In this document: positions 36,184 through 45,321 of the stretch, piece by piece
Position numbering within the stretch: position 1 is the stretch's first letter
Layout: each line of letters begins with the position of its first letter
The notes under the pieces: generated by a model
Databases searched by the model: none
What the model saw: only the letters and a program-made list of their open reading frames with translations
What the model was told of the DNA's origin: nothing
Assembly (NCBI RefSeq): GCF_003056055.1
Contig: NZ_PYFP01000001.1
Span: forward strand, 2,542,001 to 2,606,000
DNA: 64,000 nucleotides
Direction of reading: 5' to 3'
Source: Glaciimonas sp. PCH181
GTDB lineage: Bacteria; Pseudomonadota; Gammaproteobacteria; Burkholderiales; Burkholderiaceae_D
Program-made: the position numbers and the translations under genes

Positions 36184-38214
36184 TCAAGCAGTGATAATCA
36201 GATTGCCGTACTGGTCAACCCGGAGTGTTTGATTCGGTCGAAGAATCGTCACAGACGCGCTTTCTTCGATGATTGCCGGGCCGGTGATTACCTGTCCCTG
36301 CTTAAACGTATCGCGGTTGTACGTCGGCGTGTCCAGCCAGCCGTCTTCATAGCGAACCCGGCGGGCACCGCTGGTCGCTGGCGTGCCTTGGCCTTCGGGC
36401 AGCTTTCGCAATAGCGGTTTTTCCGAAATCGCGACGGCGATGACTTTTAGATTGACCAGCTCGATGGTTTCGCCGGGGATGGCGAAACCAAAGCGTGCCT
36501 CGTGCTGCTCATGAAAATTGGCCCACAACGCTTGCGTCGATTCGGGGTTGAAATCATCGCCGTTGACGATGACTTCCAGCTCATGATTTTGGCCAAGATA
36601 GCGTGCTTCGACCGAGCGATAGACCTCGATATTAGCGCCATGACCCTGCTCTTTAAGCTCTGCAACTGCGCCTTCGACCAATTCTTTGGCTGCGGCAGAA
36701 ACGCGCTCAAATTCAAAGTTGGTCGAGACTTGCTGCACAGTGCGATGCCGGTCTACGCGAGCATCGGTCATGATGAAGCCGAAGGCGGAGAACTGGCCCG
36801 GATAATTTGGCACCATGCCTTGCGGAATCCCGCTGATTTCCATCATGTCGCAAATATGTACCGGACCAGCACCACCGGAGGCGACGACGGTAAAGTCACG
36901 CGGATCAAGTCCACGTTGCAGCAATACCGCACGCAATGCGCCTAACATATTGTTGTTGGCAATCTGAATCATGGCGTAGGCCGCCGCATCAACTTCCATG
37001 CCTAATTGGTCGGCAATTACTTTAACCGCCTGATGGGCTGCATCGCCATCCAATTTCATGCGGCCGCCAAGAAAGTATTCAGGATTGATACGTCCCAAAA
37101 CGACGTTGGCATCTGTCACGGTTGCGTGCTTTCCACCGCGGCCATAGGCAGCCGGGCCAGGATCGGCACCGGCGGATTGCGGTCCCATGCGCAACATGCC
37201 ACCCTTGTCGATCCATGCGATCGAACCGCCGCCCGCACCGATGGTGTGGATATCGATCATCGGAATCTGAATCGGCAAACCCCATTCAATTTCGAAATCG
37301 GTTGTGACGTGTTCCATGCTATCGACGACCGTAGAACAGTCGGTCGAGGTGCCGCCCATGTCAAAGGTCACCAGATTTTTAATGCCGGTAAGTTGTGCGA
37401 CGGCACGGGTGGCGACCACCGCGCCGGTCGGGCCGGACAAGGTCATTTGCACCGGCGATTCCGCTGCGCCGCGCATGGTCGATTCACCGCCGTTAGATTT
37501 GATAACGCCGACTCTGCTGCCGACGCCAAGTTCATCCAGCTGCTTTTGCATGCGCTTGAAATTGGTCGAGACGATGGGTTTCAAATACGCGTCTGCAATC
37601 GTGGTCGATGCGCGATCGTATTCTTTCCATTTAGGGAGTACGTCGTAAGAAATCGATACCGGAATATCGGGCAATTCCTGACTCAGAATTTCGCCGATAC
37701 GACGTTCATGCACAGGATTGATGTAGGAGAAAAGTGTACAAATGGCGATGGCTTCTATCGACTTGTCTGCGCGGATTTTCTTGGCAAGTTCGACGACAGC
37801 GTTCTCGTCAAGGGCCAGCACAACCTCACCTTTTGCGGACAGACGTTCCGGGATTTCGAAACAGTCTTCGCGCTTGACCAAAGGTTTGGTTTTGATCCAG
37901 GTAATGTCGTAGTGACTGCGGCGGTCGCCGCGCTGGATAAACGGGATATCCCGAAAACCAGCGGTGGTGACGTAGGCCACTTTAGCGCCGCGCCGTGTAA
38001 GTAGCGCATTGGTCGCGATAGTGGTGCCAAGCCGAATCTTGCTGACTGCGGCAAGATTGTCGTGCTGCGCAAGCCCTTGTAAAACGCCTTCGATTGGCTC
38101 TTTCGGCGTGGTCAGGTTTTTCCAGTTTTTAATGGTGCCTGTTTCCGCGTCGTACGCTACAAAATCGGTGAAAGTACCACCAATGTCAATGCCAATGATG
38201 TCGATGCCCTGCAT
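36184..38214 (-). CDS. Hydantoinase A/oxoprolinase family subunit
   Basis: 676-residue HyuA-type ATP-dependent subunit. The N-terminal actin-like phosphate loop is IIGIDIGGTFTDFVAYD, a second nucleotide-binding block is LVTFDMGGTSTDCS, and IHTIGAGGGSIAWID and VASGGAGPVHICD follow. ATG at 38214 is chosen because AAGGAG lies 8 bp upstream; the GTG at 38223 overlaps that element. It is co-transcribed with HyuB. The Liv-type transporter upstream suggests an amino-acid-like or cyclic amide substrate. Confidence 0.92.
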   Translation of the reverse strand: MQGIDIIGIDIGGTFTDFVAYDAETGTIKNWKNLTTPKEPIEGVLQGLAQHDNLAAVSKIRLGTTIATNALLTRRGAKVAYVTTAGFRDIPFIQRGDRRSHYDITWIKTKPLVKREDCFEIPERLSAKGEVVLALDENAVVELAKKIRADKSIEAIAICTLFSYINPVHERRIGEILSQELPDIPVSISYDVLPKWKEYDRASTTIADAYLKPIVSTNFKRMQKQLDELGVGSRVGVIKSNGGESTMRGAAESPVQMTLSGPTGAVVATRAVAQLTGIKNLVTFDMGGTSTDCSTVVDSMEHVTTDFEIEWGLPIQIPMIDIHTIGAGGGSIAWIDKGGMLRMGPQSAGADPGPAAYGRGGKHATVTDANVVLGRINPEYFLGGRMKLDGDAAHQAVKVIADQLGMEVDAAAYAMIQIANNNMLGALRAVLLQRGLDPRDFTVVASGGAGPVHICDMMEISGIPQGMVPNYPGQFSAFGFIMTDARVDRHRTVQQVSTNFEFERVSAAAKELVEGAVAELKEQGHGANIEVYRSVEARYLGQNHELEVIVNGDDFNPESTQALWANFHEQHEARFGFAIPGETIELVNLKVIAVAISEKPLLRKLPEGQGTPATSGARRVRYEDGWLDTPTYNRDTFKQGQVITGPAIIEESASVTILRPNQTLRVDQYGNLIITA

Positions 38215-38250
38215 TTGTCTCACTCCTTAGCAAACCTTCTGTTAAAACAA

Positions 38251-38946
38251 CTAATTGTCTGGATATGCGGCAGAAATCCGCATCCAGGAATCCTTAATAT
38301 GTGCGTCTAGTGCTGCTGCTGCGATATCTGCATTTTTGGTCGCGATGGCTTCAACAATTGGCCAATGATCGGCCGCCGCCTCGTCCAGCGTTTCAAATCG
38401 ATGTTCGACCAACGTGATCGACATCTGTACTTCTGCATGAATATTCATAAACGCCCGCAAAATCTGACTGTTACCAGACAGTTCGCAAATACGTTGATGG
38501 AAGGCGATATCGGCCTGCACCAATTCCATTTCTTTTCCCTCCTTGGCCGCCGTTGCCATGCGTTCGGCAATCGCTACCAGTCCGGCATGGTCTTTTTCTT
38601 CCATCTTTGGCAAAGCCTGACGGATGGCAAAGCCCTCAATCAGCTGGCGGAACGAAAAAATATCTTCGATATCCTGCTTCGAAAACGACCGCACAAACGT
38701 GCCGCGCCGTGGCGATGAAACGAGCAGTCCGCGTTCTTCCAACATGCGGATTGCTTCCCGAATCGGGTTACGACTGATGCCTAGCGTGCGTGCTAGTTCG
38801 GCTTCGTTGACGCGCTGACCGCCGCGCAAGCGTCCGCTAACTAATTCACGGAATAGATGCTCGGCAACCTGCTCGGACAGCATCGGACTATCGACAATCA
38901 CGCGCCCGCTGGATTGATCGGAAGGAGTGGAAAAAGGATTGGTCAT
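38251..38946 (-). CDS. GntR-family regulator, FCD subgroup
   Basis: 231-residue regulator with a winged helix at about residues 25-85 (LARTLGISRNPIREAIRMLEERGLL) and an FCD ligand domain at about 95-220, with the usual metal-type His and Asp positions in QADIAFHQRICELSGN. It overlaps the livM-like gene by 4 bp, so it is embedded in the operon it probably controls. A dyad at 43061-43072, overlapping a divergent promoter, is a good candidate operator for this family. Confidence 0.92.
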   Translation of the reverse strand: MTNPFSTPSDQSSGRVIVDSPMLSEQVAEHLFRELVSGRLRGGQRVNEAELARTLGISRNPIREAIRMLEERGLLVSSPRRGTFVRSFSKQDIEDIFSFRQLIEGFAIRQALPKMEEKDHAGLVAIAERMATAAKEGKEMELVQADIAFHQRICELSGNSQILRAFMNIHAEVQMSITLVEHRFETLDEAAADHWPIVEAIATKNADIAAAALDAHIKDSWMRISAAYPDN

Positions 38947-40034
38947 ATCTTCATTCTCTGGAGTTTTCGGAGTACTCGATCTATCGAAAATTCCCGCCCG
39001 GCCATCAGGCCATCGCGTCGATAGATGAGAATCAAGAGCATAGCACTTGCGAGTACCAATTCCTGCACCCCAGTGGGTAACGAAAACTGGTTTCCTGCCA
39101 CACTGATGCCTGATTCAAGTTGCCGAAAAATCTCAGTAATACTCTGCACCACGACCACCCCCACCACCGCCCCGGCCAGACTGCGCATTCCGCCAACGAT
39201 CAGCATGGCCAGCGTAATGAACGTCAAATCGAGGAAAAAGGAGTCCGTAGAAATGGTGCCGACAAAGTGCGCCTGAAGCACACCCGCCATGCCCATGACC
39301 GCGCCGGAGAGCGTAAAGGCGATCAAACGCGACCAATACAGCGATACCCCGGCAGCCTTGGCAGCTACTTCATCTTCACGGCTGGCTCTGAGCAAAAGAC
39401 CCCATTTTGACTTTTGGTAGACAAACGCCACGATCACCGCAATCGCTGCGCCGCCCGCCGCAATCGGCGCGGTCACGAACGCTGGCAAACCGACAATGGA
39501 AGCGGTGCCCATCGTGACGCTATCCCAGTTTGAATACACGGTATTGAAGATAAACAATGCCGCCAGCGTCGAAATCGATGCTGCCAGGCCAGACAAACGC
39601 ATTAATATCAGGCCGACAATGAATGCTGCAATGCAGGCCAGTGCGACGGAGACCAGGCCGGAACTCCAGATCGGCATGCTTTTGTCTAGCAAAAATGCGG
39701 GAAGCCCCGGCATCACCATCGGTTTTAGTGCTTCGCAGCAGGTTTGCCAGGCGGTTGCATAAGCGGCAATTGCCATGAAAGCGACATGTCCGAAAGAAAC
39801 AATCCCTGAATTGCCGATGAATATATACAGGCCAACCACCGTGACGATACGGATCAGGGCTAGCGTGACCATGCTTTGGACTTCTTGATTGCCAGAAGCG
39901 ACGACGCCAAAAGCGATCAAAAGAAGCGGCACAATAATCGCGATCACCGGCCACCAAGCCTGCAACATGCCATCGTTCGCGGGGGTAATGGTACGGTTGG
40001 CGCAGATGTCTTGAGATTTCATTGTTTTCAGCAT
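38943..40034 (-). CDS. Branched-chain amino acid-type ABC permease (LivM)
   Basis: 363-residue LivM-type permease with about nine or ten hydrophobic segments and the family signatures GNSGIVSFGHVAFMAIAAYATA and GLLLRASREDEVAAKAAGVS (coupling loop). The ATG at 40034 overlaps the livH-like stop by one base (TGATG); the GTG at 40037 is an alternative one codon earlier. It forms the inner-membrane channel with the LivH-like partner. In this operon it likely imports the substrate of the hydantoinase-type enzyme. Confidence 0.92.
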   Translation of the reverse strand: MLKTMKSQDICANRTITPANDGMLQAWWPVIAIIVPLLLIAFGVVASGNQEVQSMVTLALIRIVTVVGLYIFIGNSGIVSFGHVAFMAIAAYATAWQTCCEALKPMVMPGLPAFLLDKSMPIWSSGLVSVALACIAAFIVGLILMRLSGLAASISTLAALFIFNTVYSNWDSVTMGTASIVGLPAFVTAPIAAGGAAIAVIVAFVYQKSKWGLLLRASREDEVAAKAAGVSLYWSRLIAFTLSGAVMGMAGVLQAHFVGTISTDSFFLDLTFITLAMLIVGGMRSLAGAVVGVVVVQSITEIFRQLESGISVAGNQFSLPTGVQELVLASAMLLILIYRRDGLMAGREFSIDRVLRKLQRMKI

Positions 40035-40945
40035 CACACACGCTCCCGATTGGTGCTGTTGGCGATTAGTCCGTTAGGTCTGACCAGCAACATCAAAATA
40101 ACTAGTCCAAATACGCCCGCATCACGAAACGGTCGCAGATCCACCGGCAGATATGCTTGCAGAAAGACGCCAAAGCAGCCGACTAAGAACCCACCCAGCA
40201 CAGCGCCGACCAACGATCCCATTCCGCCGATGACAGTAGCGAAGAAGGCATAAATCACCGGCAACGTTCCCATCCGGATATCCAGCGTGCCGGTCTGCAT
40301 CACAAACAGTAAAGACACCGCGCCGGAGAGGACACCGCTAATCGCAAAGGCAACCGCGATAACCCGATTGGCGGGCACACCGACCAGCCGCGCCATCTGG
40401 AAATTTTCTGCGGCTGCACGCATCTGAATGCCCATAGGCGTACGGCGCAGAAAGAACACTAAAGAGATCAGCAAGACTGCACACACGCCCATCGTTAACA
40501 ATTGCGTTCCGGGAATCCGCAGTGCGCCAAAGCTGATCGATGCATTCAGACCGCCGCTGATATCAATCGACTTAGGCCTGCCGGTGTAGACCAGCATGAT
40601 CAAATGCTGCAAAAAATAGCTGACCGCAAATGACGACACTAGCAATGTTGCGGGATTGGTTTGCCGCAGCGGACGAAAGGCAATCCGTTCGGTCACCAAC
40701 GCCACCACGACCACAAATATAATGACCGCGCCCAGCATTAGCGGCACAGGTAATGCACCGAACATCAACGCTGGTGTCACGCTGGCGCTGGGGATAATCA
40801 GCGAATACGCGCCGACCGTAATGTAATCACCCTGCGCGAAGTTGATCAGGCGCATGATGCCGAACACAAAGCCGATTGCCAACGCGGCCAGCGCATACAG
40901 ACTGCCCAGCGCGGCGGCGTCTACAAGAGTTTGGACGAAGTACAT
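40034..40945 (-). CDS. Branched-chain amino acid-type ABC permease (LivH)
   Basis: 303-residue LivH-type permease starting MYFVQTLVDAAALGSLYALA, with the typical IMRLINFAQGDYITVGAY segment and the coupling loop GIQMRAAAENFQMARLVGV. About eight membrane segments. It begins directly after the stop of the ATPase gene (TAA then ATG), so translation is probably coupled. Confidence 0.92.
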   Translation of the reverse strand: MYFVQTLVDAAALGSLYALAALAIGFVFGIMRLINFAQGDYITVGAYSLIIPSASVTPALMFGALPVPLMLGAVIIFVVVVALVTERIAFRPLRQTNPATLLVSSFAVSYFLQHLIMLVYTGRPKSIDISGGLNASISFGALRIPGTQLLTMGVCAVLLISLVFFLRRTPMGIQMRAAAENFQMARLVGVPANRVIAVAFAISGVLSGAVSLLFVMQTGTLDIRMGTLPVIYAFFATVIGGMGSLVGAVLGGFLVGCFGVFLQAYLPVDLRPFRDAGVFGLVILMLLVRPNGLIANSTNRERV

Positions 40946-41710
40946 TTATGCGACCTCGCAAAGGCTGGGTTGGATGGCGGATTTGCTGCCGAGATAGGCA
41001 CGCAGCACGGTTTCATTGCGTTGAATCTCAGCCGGCGTGCCCTCGGCGATGCTAATGCCACCATCCAGAACATGAATTCGCTGACATACGCCCATGACGA
41101 CTTCCATGTTGTGTTCGATCAAAAGAACACCGCAACCGAAGTCGGCAGGGATCGCGGCAATCAAATGCATCAGGGCGTCGCATTCACTGTCGTTCATTCC
41201 CGATGCAGGCTCGTCCAACAGTGCGAAAGCCGGATCAAGCGCTAATGCGCGGCCAATCCCGATGCGGCGTTCGTTGCCATATGACAAGCTGTTACAGCGC
41301 TGGTCGCTCATCGCTGCGCAATCCATCCATGCCAATATCTCGGCGGCACGCTGTTTTGCTTTACGGGCGCTAAGCCCGCTGCCCATCGCGGCGACCGTCA
41401 GGTTTTCGGCGACGGTCAGATCCTTGAATAAACGCCCGGCCTGAAAGGTCCGCCCGATACCTGCTTGCGCAGTTTTGTGCGGACCTTTGGCGGCAACTGC
41501 GACGTCGTTCAGCAGCACTTTTCCCTGCGTTGGCTGCTGAAATCCGCTTAACACGTTCACCATCGTGGTCTTGCCAGCGCCGTTTGGGCCGATCAGGCCG
41601 AATATCTCGCCCTGCTTCAGCGTGAGATTCACGCCGGTCAGGGCGGCGATACCGCCAAAGGACACATGCACGTCTTCGACGACCAAACTGGCATTTTGAA
41701 TTGCTCTCAT
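40946..41710 (-). CDS. ABC transporter ATPase, LivG type
   Basis: 254-residue ATP-binding protein. Walker A GPNGAGKTT at about residue 43, the LivG-type signature region LSYGNERRIGIGRALAL, Walker B FALLDEPASGMN and the switch His in LLIEHNMEVVMG. It is the first of the ATPase/permease genes behind the solute-binding protein on the minus strand; the partner LivF-like ATPase is read divergently at 43185. Confidence 0.93.
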   Translation of the reverse strand: MRAIQNASLVVEDVHVSFGGIAALTGVNLTLKQGEIFGLIGPNGAGKTTMVNVLSGFQQPTQGKVLLNDVAVAAKGPHKTAQAGIGRTFQAGRLFKDLTVAENLTVAAMGSGLSARKAKQRAAEILAWMDCAAMSDQRCNSLSYGNERRIGIGRALALDPAFALLDEPASGMNDSECDALMHLIAAIPADFGCGVLLIEHNMEVVMGVCQRIHVLDGGISIAEGTPAEIQRNETVLRAYLGSKSAIQPSLCEVA

Positions 41711-41755
41711 CTCTTTTCCATTCTTGAAAAGTGGCTCTCTACTGGGCGTTTAGCG

Positions 41756-42970
41756 TCAGCCACCGATTCTGAAAAGGAGTTTCTTGTCTGGCGTGAATTT
41801 GTTTTGATACATCTCTACCGCGTGGAAAGAGCCGTTCTCTACCTTCAAGATTAGCCACGGCCGGTTCAACTGGATGTGCAAGTCTTTACGATAAGTCGTC
41901 GGGCCGACCAGAAACGGTTGATTGGTGAAACTGTTCATCACGGCGAGATTTTTGTCGGAGTCGGTGCTGTGCGTGGTCGTCACTGCGTAGGCCCACTGCT
42001 CAATCAGGCTATAGCCTAGTACCGAATACGAAGAAACCGGGGCCTCTTTCCAGCGCGCTTTAAAGTTGGCGATAAACGTGTTCATCGCAGGCCGTGGATC
42101 ATCGCCGTACAAGGACATGAAGGCTGGCACGTAGAAATCTTTCAGCTTGGGGACCGCGTTTAACCAATAGTTATCGACCATCGCTGTCGTGCCCAGAATC
42201 GGAACATTGATGCCTGCTGCGCGCAATTGACGGATGGCTGAAGCGCCGCCCGGCATGAAACTACAGACAAATACAGAGTCTGGTTTTTTGGAAAGACTAT
42301 TTAAGCGGGTAATTTGTGCGGCGATAGACGGATCATTATTTTTGAAGACGTCATTGCCGAGAATTGAATCTTTACCATCGCCCTTGGCCCAGGCTGCACG
42401 GAAACCGGCGCAACCGGATTTTGAATACTCGATAGTGGTGTCTTCGAGCACGTAAGTAGTCTTTAACTTCAATTTCTCTTGCGCATATTCCGCAATGGCA
42501 ACGCCCTCGGATTGTGCTGCGCTATTGGCGGTAAAGGCGTAGTCACCAACACCTTGCACGCCCATTTTTGGATCCGCTGCGCACAAGCTCATCGTGATGA
42601 CTTTGGCTTTTTGTCCTGCCAGTGCAGCAGGCGCGCCGAAATCGTAATCACAGGAGACAACTAACAGATTCACGCCGGATCGAATCAATTCAGCGCCCGC
42701 GCTGGCCGAGCGTTCGCGTTCGGTTTTGGTGTCGATGACACGGTATTTAAGTTGTCGGCCTAACAATCCACCGGCTTTATTGATTTCGTCGATCTTTAGC
42801 ACAGCCGCCTTAAAAGGGGCGGAATCGTAATTTTGCAGCCAACCGGATTCCGCAATGGCAAAACCGATCGTGATCGGTTCGTCAGCTGCGCGGGCGCTGG
42901 AAAGCCCCACCGTCGCAGCAAGGCTGAATAGCGCAAGTCCGCGCAAACCCGTCTTAAGTAACTGATGCAT
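41756..42970 (-). CDS. Liv-type periplasmic substrate-binding protein
   Basis: 404-residue periplasmic-binding protein of the Leu/Ile/Val family, with a signal peptide of about 28 residues (SSARA cleavage) followed by ADEPITIGFAIAESGWLQNYD. It has the KAAVLKIDEINKAGGLLGR block, LLVVSCDYDFGAPAALA and the later VPILGTTAMVDNYW region. AAAGGAG precedes the ATG. It heads the long minus-strand operon and is divergent from the LivF-like gene. The ligand is unknown and need not be a branched-chain amino acid. Confidence 0.92.
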   Translation of the reverse strand: MHQLLKTGLRGLALFSLAATVGLSSARAADEPITIGFAIAESGWLQNYDSAPFKAAVLKIDEINKAGGLLGRQLKYRVIDTKTERERSASAGAELIRSGVNLLVVSCDYDFGAPAALAGQKAKVITMSLCAADPKMGVQGVGDYAFTANSAAQSEGVAIAEYAQEKLKLKTTYVLEDTTIEYSKSGCAGFRAAWAKGDGKDSILGNDVFKNNDPSIAAQITRLNSLSKKPDSVFVCSFMPGGASAIRQLRAAGINVPILGTTAMVDNYWLNAVPKLKDFYVPAFMSLYGDDPRPAMNTFIANFKARWKEAPVSSYSVLGYSLIEQWAYAVTTTHSTDSDKNLAVMNSFTNQPFLVGPTTYRKDLHIQLNRPWLILKVENGSFHAVEMYQNKFTPDKKLLFRIGG

Positions 42971-43060
42971 GTGTCTCGTCTCCTTTTATTTGTATAGATG
43001 ACTAGCGGCGTTATCGGCCTTGTCACAGTTCGCTTGATCTGGCTTAATTGAAGACAGTGG

Positions 43061-43093
43061 ACTGTAGACAGTTCGAACTATAAAAACTATAAT
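43061..43093 (+). promoter_or_regulatory. Promoter with overlapping GntR-like dyad
   Basis: A -35-like TAGACA at 43065-43070 and a perfect -10 TATAAT at 43088-43093 are separated by 17 bp, facing the LivF-like gene. The dyad ACTGT-AG-ACAGT (43061-43072) overlaps the -35 element, and a second short palindrome, GTTCGAAC, follows at 43071-43078. A repressor bound here would block this promoter and, from the intergenic position, could also control the divergent operon. Confidence 0.6.
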
Positions 43094-43184
43094 CTTTCGT
43101 GTCAAGGAGTTTTTAGCGGCATGCGCAAACGTCTGACAGGGCTCAGATTGCTGGGCGGCTCACAGTAAAACAGGAGGAGTACCG

Positions 43185-43973
43185 ATGTTAGAGATCAAAA
43201 ATCTACATGCTTCTTACGGGCAATTGAATGCCGTAAAAGGCGTTGATATCACTGTCAATGAGGGGGAAATCGTGTTCGTGGTCGGCCCAAATGGTGCTGG
43301 CAAGTCGACGCTGTTGAAGTGCGTGTCCGGTTTGCTGCGCCCTACTTCGGGAACGATTACGTTTTGCGGCAAATCAATTCTGAAGGAACAGCCGGAACGA
43401 CTCTGCCGCAGCGGACTGGCGCTGGTGCCTGAAGGTCGTCATATTTTCGGCACACTTTCTGTAGAAGAAAATTTGCGACTGGCGGCAATGCATCGAAAAG
43501 ATAGCGCTGAGGTTAAGAAAGATATCGCCTGGGTGGTCGAGACTTTTCCGATTCTAGGCAAACGCTTCAAAGGCGCGGCGGGCTATCTGTCGGGCGGAGA
43601 GCAACAACAACTGGCGATAGCACGCGCCATTCTTCTGAAGCCAAAACTGATGATGATTGATGAACCGTCGCTGGGCCTTGCCCCTTTGGTGATCGATCAG
43701 GTGTATGCAAGCCTGAAAAAACTCAACGAAGGCGGAATGACGCTGCTGGTGGTGGAACAATCCACCGCGCGCGTGCTGGATTTGGCTGACGAGATCACCG
43801 TGTTGCGTAATGGGCGCGTCATTCTGAGTCAGTCTGCAGAAGAAGGACTGGACGGACAGGCGCTGGAAAAAGCTTATTTTGGTTATCAGACCGAGGAAAC
43901 CACCGTCGCGGCCTTAACCCCGCATCTGCACATGCAAGAGCAAAGCAAAGTAGTCCACCTAAAAACACACTAA
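43185..43973 (+). CDS. ABC transporter ATPase, LivF type
   Basis: 262-residue LivF-type ATPase: Walker A GPNGAGKST at about residue 36, ABC signature YLSGGEQQQLAIARAIL, Walker B LMMIDEPSLGLAP and the switch-region VVEQSTARVL, where Gln replaces the usual His of the loop, as is common in LivF proteins. AGGAGGAG lies 7 bp upstream. It completes the importer encoded on the opposite strand, so the system is split between two divergent transcripts. Confidence 0.92.
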   Translation: MLEIKNLHASYGQLNAVKGVDITVNEGEIVFVVGPNGAGKSTLLKCVSGLLRPTSGTITFCGKSILKEQPERLCRSGLALVPEGRHIFGTLSVEENLRLAAMHRKDSAEVKKDIAWVVETFPILGKRFKGAAGYLSGGEQQQLAIARAILLKPKLMMIDEPSLGLAPLVIDQVYASLKKLNEGGMTLLVVEQSTARVLDLADEITVLRNGRVILSQSAEEGLDGQALEKAYFGYQTEETTVAALTPHLHMQEQSKVVHLKTH

Positions 43974-44079
43974 TAATTCAGCGATCATTTTCACAACACC
44001 GTGATGTCCTCACTTTGCATTGGCGCTGACGGACTAAACAAACACATTTAACGACTAATTAATCAAGGGATAACGCAAC

Positions 44080-44673
44080 ATGCACGATGATAAACCGACA
44101 GGGGAACGAACACTCTTCACCGATATCGCCCACAGCACGCAGCACGATTGGGACGTCATCCTCCGCGAGGCAAAGCCTTACGACTATTCAGTCGGCGAGC
44201 GCGTAATCAGCCATCTAAAACTTCTCGAAGGTGAATTTGGCGGCTTTCCGATTGACCGGCTCGATCACAGTTTGCAATGCGCCACACTGGCCTATCGCGC
44301 AGGAAAAGACACCGAATATGTCGTCTGCGCGTTGCTGCACGATATCGGCGATACGCTAGCAAGCTTCAACCATTACGACATCGCCGCCGCTATCCTGAAA
44401 CCCTTCGTTTCTGCAGAAAACTTATGGATGATTCAGCATCACGGCATTTTTCAGGGATATTATTTCTTCCATCATCTGGGCCTGGATCGCAATGCCCGCG
44501 ATCAATTTCGTGACCAGCAAGCACTGTTCGACCGCACCGAAGAATTCTGCGCCAAGTACGATGGCCCGGCGTTCATGCGCGATTACGATACGCTGCCGCT
44601 ATCCTTCTTTGAGCCGATGGTGCGCGAGATTTTCAGTCGAAAGCCGAAGTCGATTTACACCGAACCTACATGA
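44080..44673 (+). CDS. HD-domain protein (PhnZ/COG4341-like)
   Basis: 197-residue HD-fold metal protein. Candidate metal ligands are the His of RLDHSLQCA, the HD pair of ALLHDIGD, the HYD after NHYD, and the HH of IQHHGIF. This arrangement recalls the predicted phosphohydrolase group that also includes diiron oxygenases such as PhnZ. It follows the LivF-like gene by about 105 bp, so it may be part of the same catabolic unit as the HyuAB enzyme. Hydrolase or oxygenase activity cannot be decided from sequence. Confidence 0.75.
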   Translation: MHDDKPTGERTLFTDIAHSTQHDWDVILREAKPYDYSVGERVISHLKLLEGEFGGFPIDRLDHSLQCATLAYRAGKDTEYVVCALLHDIGDTLASFNHYDIAAAILKPFVSAENLWMIQHHGIFQGYYFFHHLGLDRNARDQFRDQQALFDRTEEFCAKYDGPAFMRDYDTLPLSFFEPMVREIFSRKPKSIYTEPT

Positions 44674-44972
44674 AAAATTCTGCATATATGGAACCGCTTC
44701 CAGCCTGCCGCTGTTGCGGTTTTGACGTCTGAAGATGAACGTTGCCCGTTTTTTGCAGCTTTTTAAAAGACTATTTGATAGACTCGTTCCACCCCGCGAC
44801 AGATGTATCGATCACAAACGGGGTGCGTGATCCCCCGCGACCAGCAGCGGATTTGCGATAAAAGTGCACATCGCGGTGACCATTTTTTTCAGAGGACCAT
44901 CGATCCTTGCGTCGTCATCATTCTTTTTTTGAGGAACGTACTAGCATTTGATCTGACTTCACGAGGTAAGTT

Positions 44973-45224
44973 ATGCAATGGTTCGACATCGTAGGATATG
45001 TAGGCGTGGCGCTGATCGTCAGCGGCTATTTTTTGTTGCAAACCGAGCGCTGGAAAAGTAACTCCACCCGCTATGCGCTGGCAAATGCCACCGGCGCGGC
45101 CTTAATTGGCTTCTCGTTGCTGTTCGATTTCAACTGGCCATCGTTCGTCATCGAATGCTTTTGGTTCGTCATCAGTTTGTACGGTTTAGTCCGTAATCTG
45201 CGAATAAATCGCGCGTTACGATAA
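44973..45224 (+). CDS. CBU_0592-like small membrane protein
   Basis: 83 residues with three hydrophobic segments: IVGYVGVALIVSGYFLL, YALANATGAALIGFSLLFD and FVIECFWFVISLYGLV. The layout and the NATGA...FNWPSFVIECFW pattern match the CBU_0592-like family of unknown function. AGGT lies just before the ATG. The 299 bp upstream holds no other gene, only a weak stem (AACCGC at 44692-44697, GCGGTT at 44716-44721). Confidence 0.75.
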   Translation: MQWFDIVGYVGVALIVSGYFLLQTERWKSNSTRYALANATGAALIGFSLLFDFNWPSFVIECFWFVISLYGLVRNLRINRALR

Positions 45225-45236
45225 CGCAAAAATAAT

Positions 45237-45262
45237 ACTGCCGAACCTGCGCGTTCGGCAGT
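45237..45262. terminator. Bidirectional terminator hairpin
   Basis: ACTGCCGAAC (45237-45246) and GTTCGGCAGT (45253-45262) form a perfect 10-bp stem between converging genes. On the minus strand it is followed by ATTATTTTTG, so it should stop transcripts of the 650-residue protein gene. On the plus strand the T-content is weaker. Confidence 0.75.
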
Positions 45263-45321
45263 AATCATCCTTCATTTACTCGCCGTCAAACCTCTCATCG
45301 CGTGGCACCCGCCGCTCTTTT

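Noticed and set aside
37006..38004. 332-residue open frame on the plus strand
   Set aside because: It lies wholly antisense to hyuA, which has full family signatures; the frame has no recognisable sequence.
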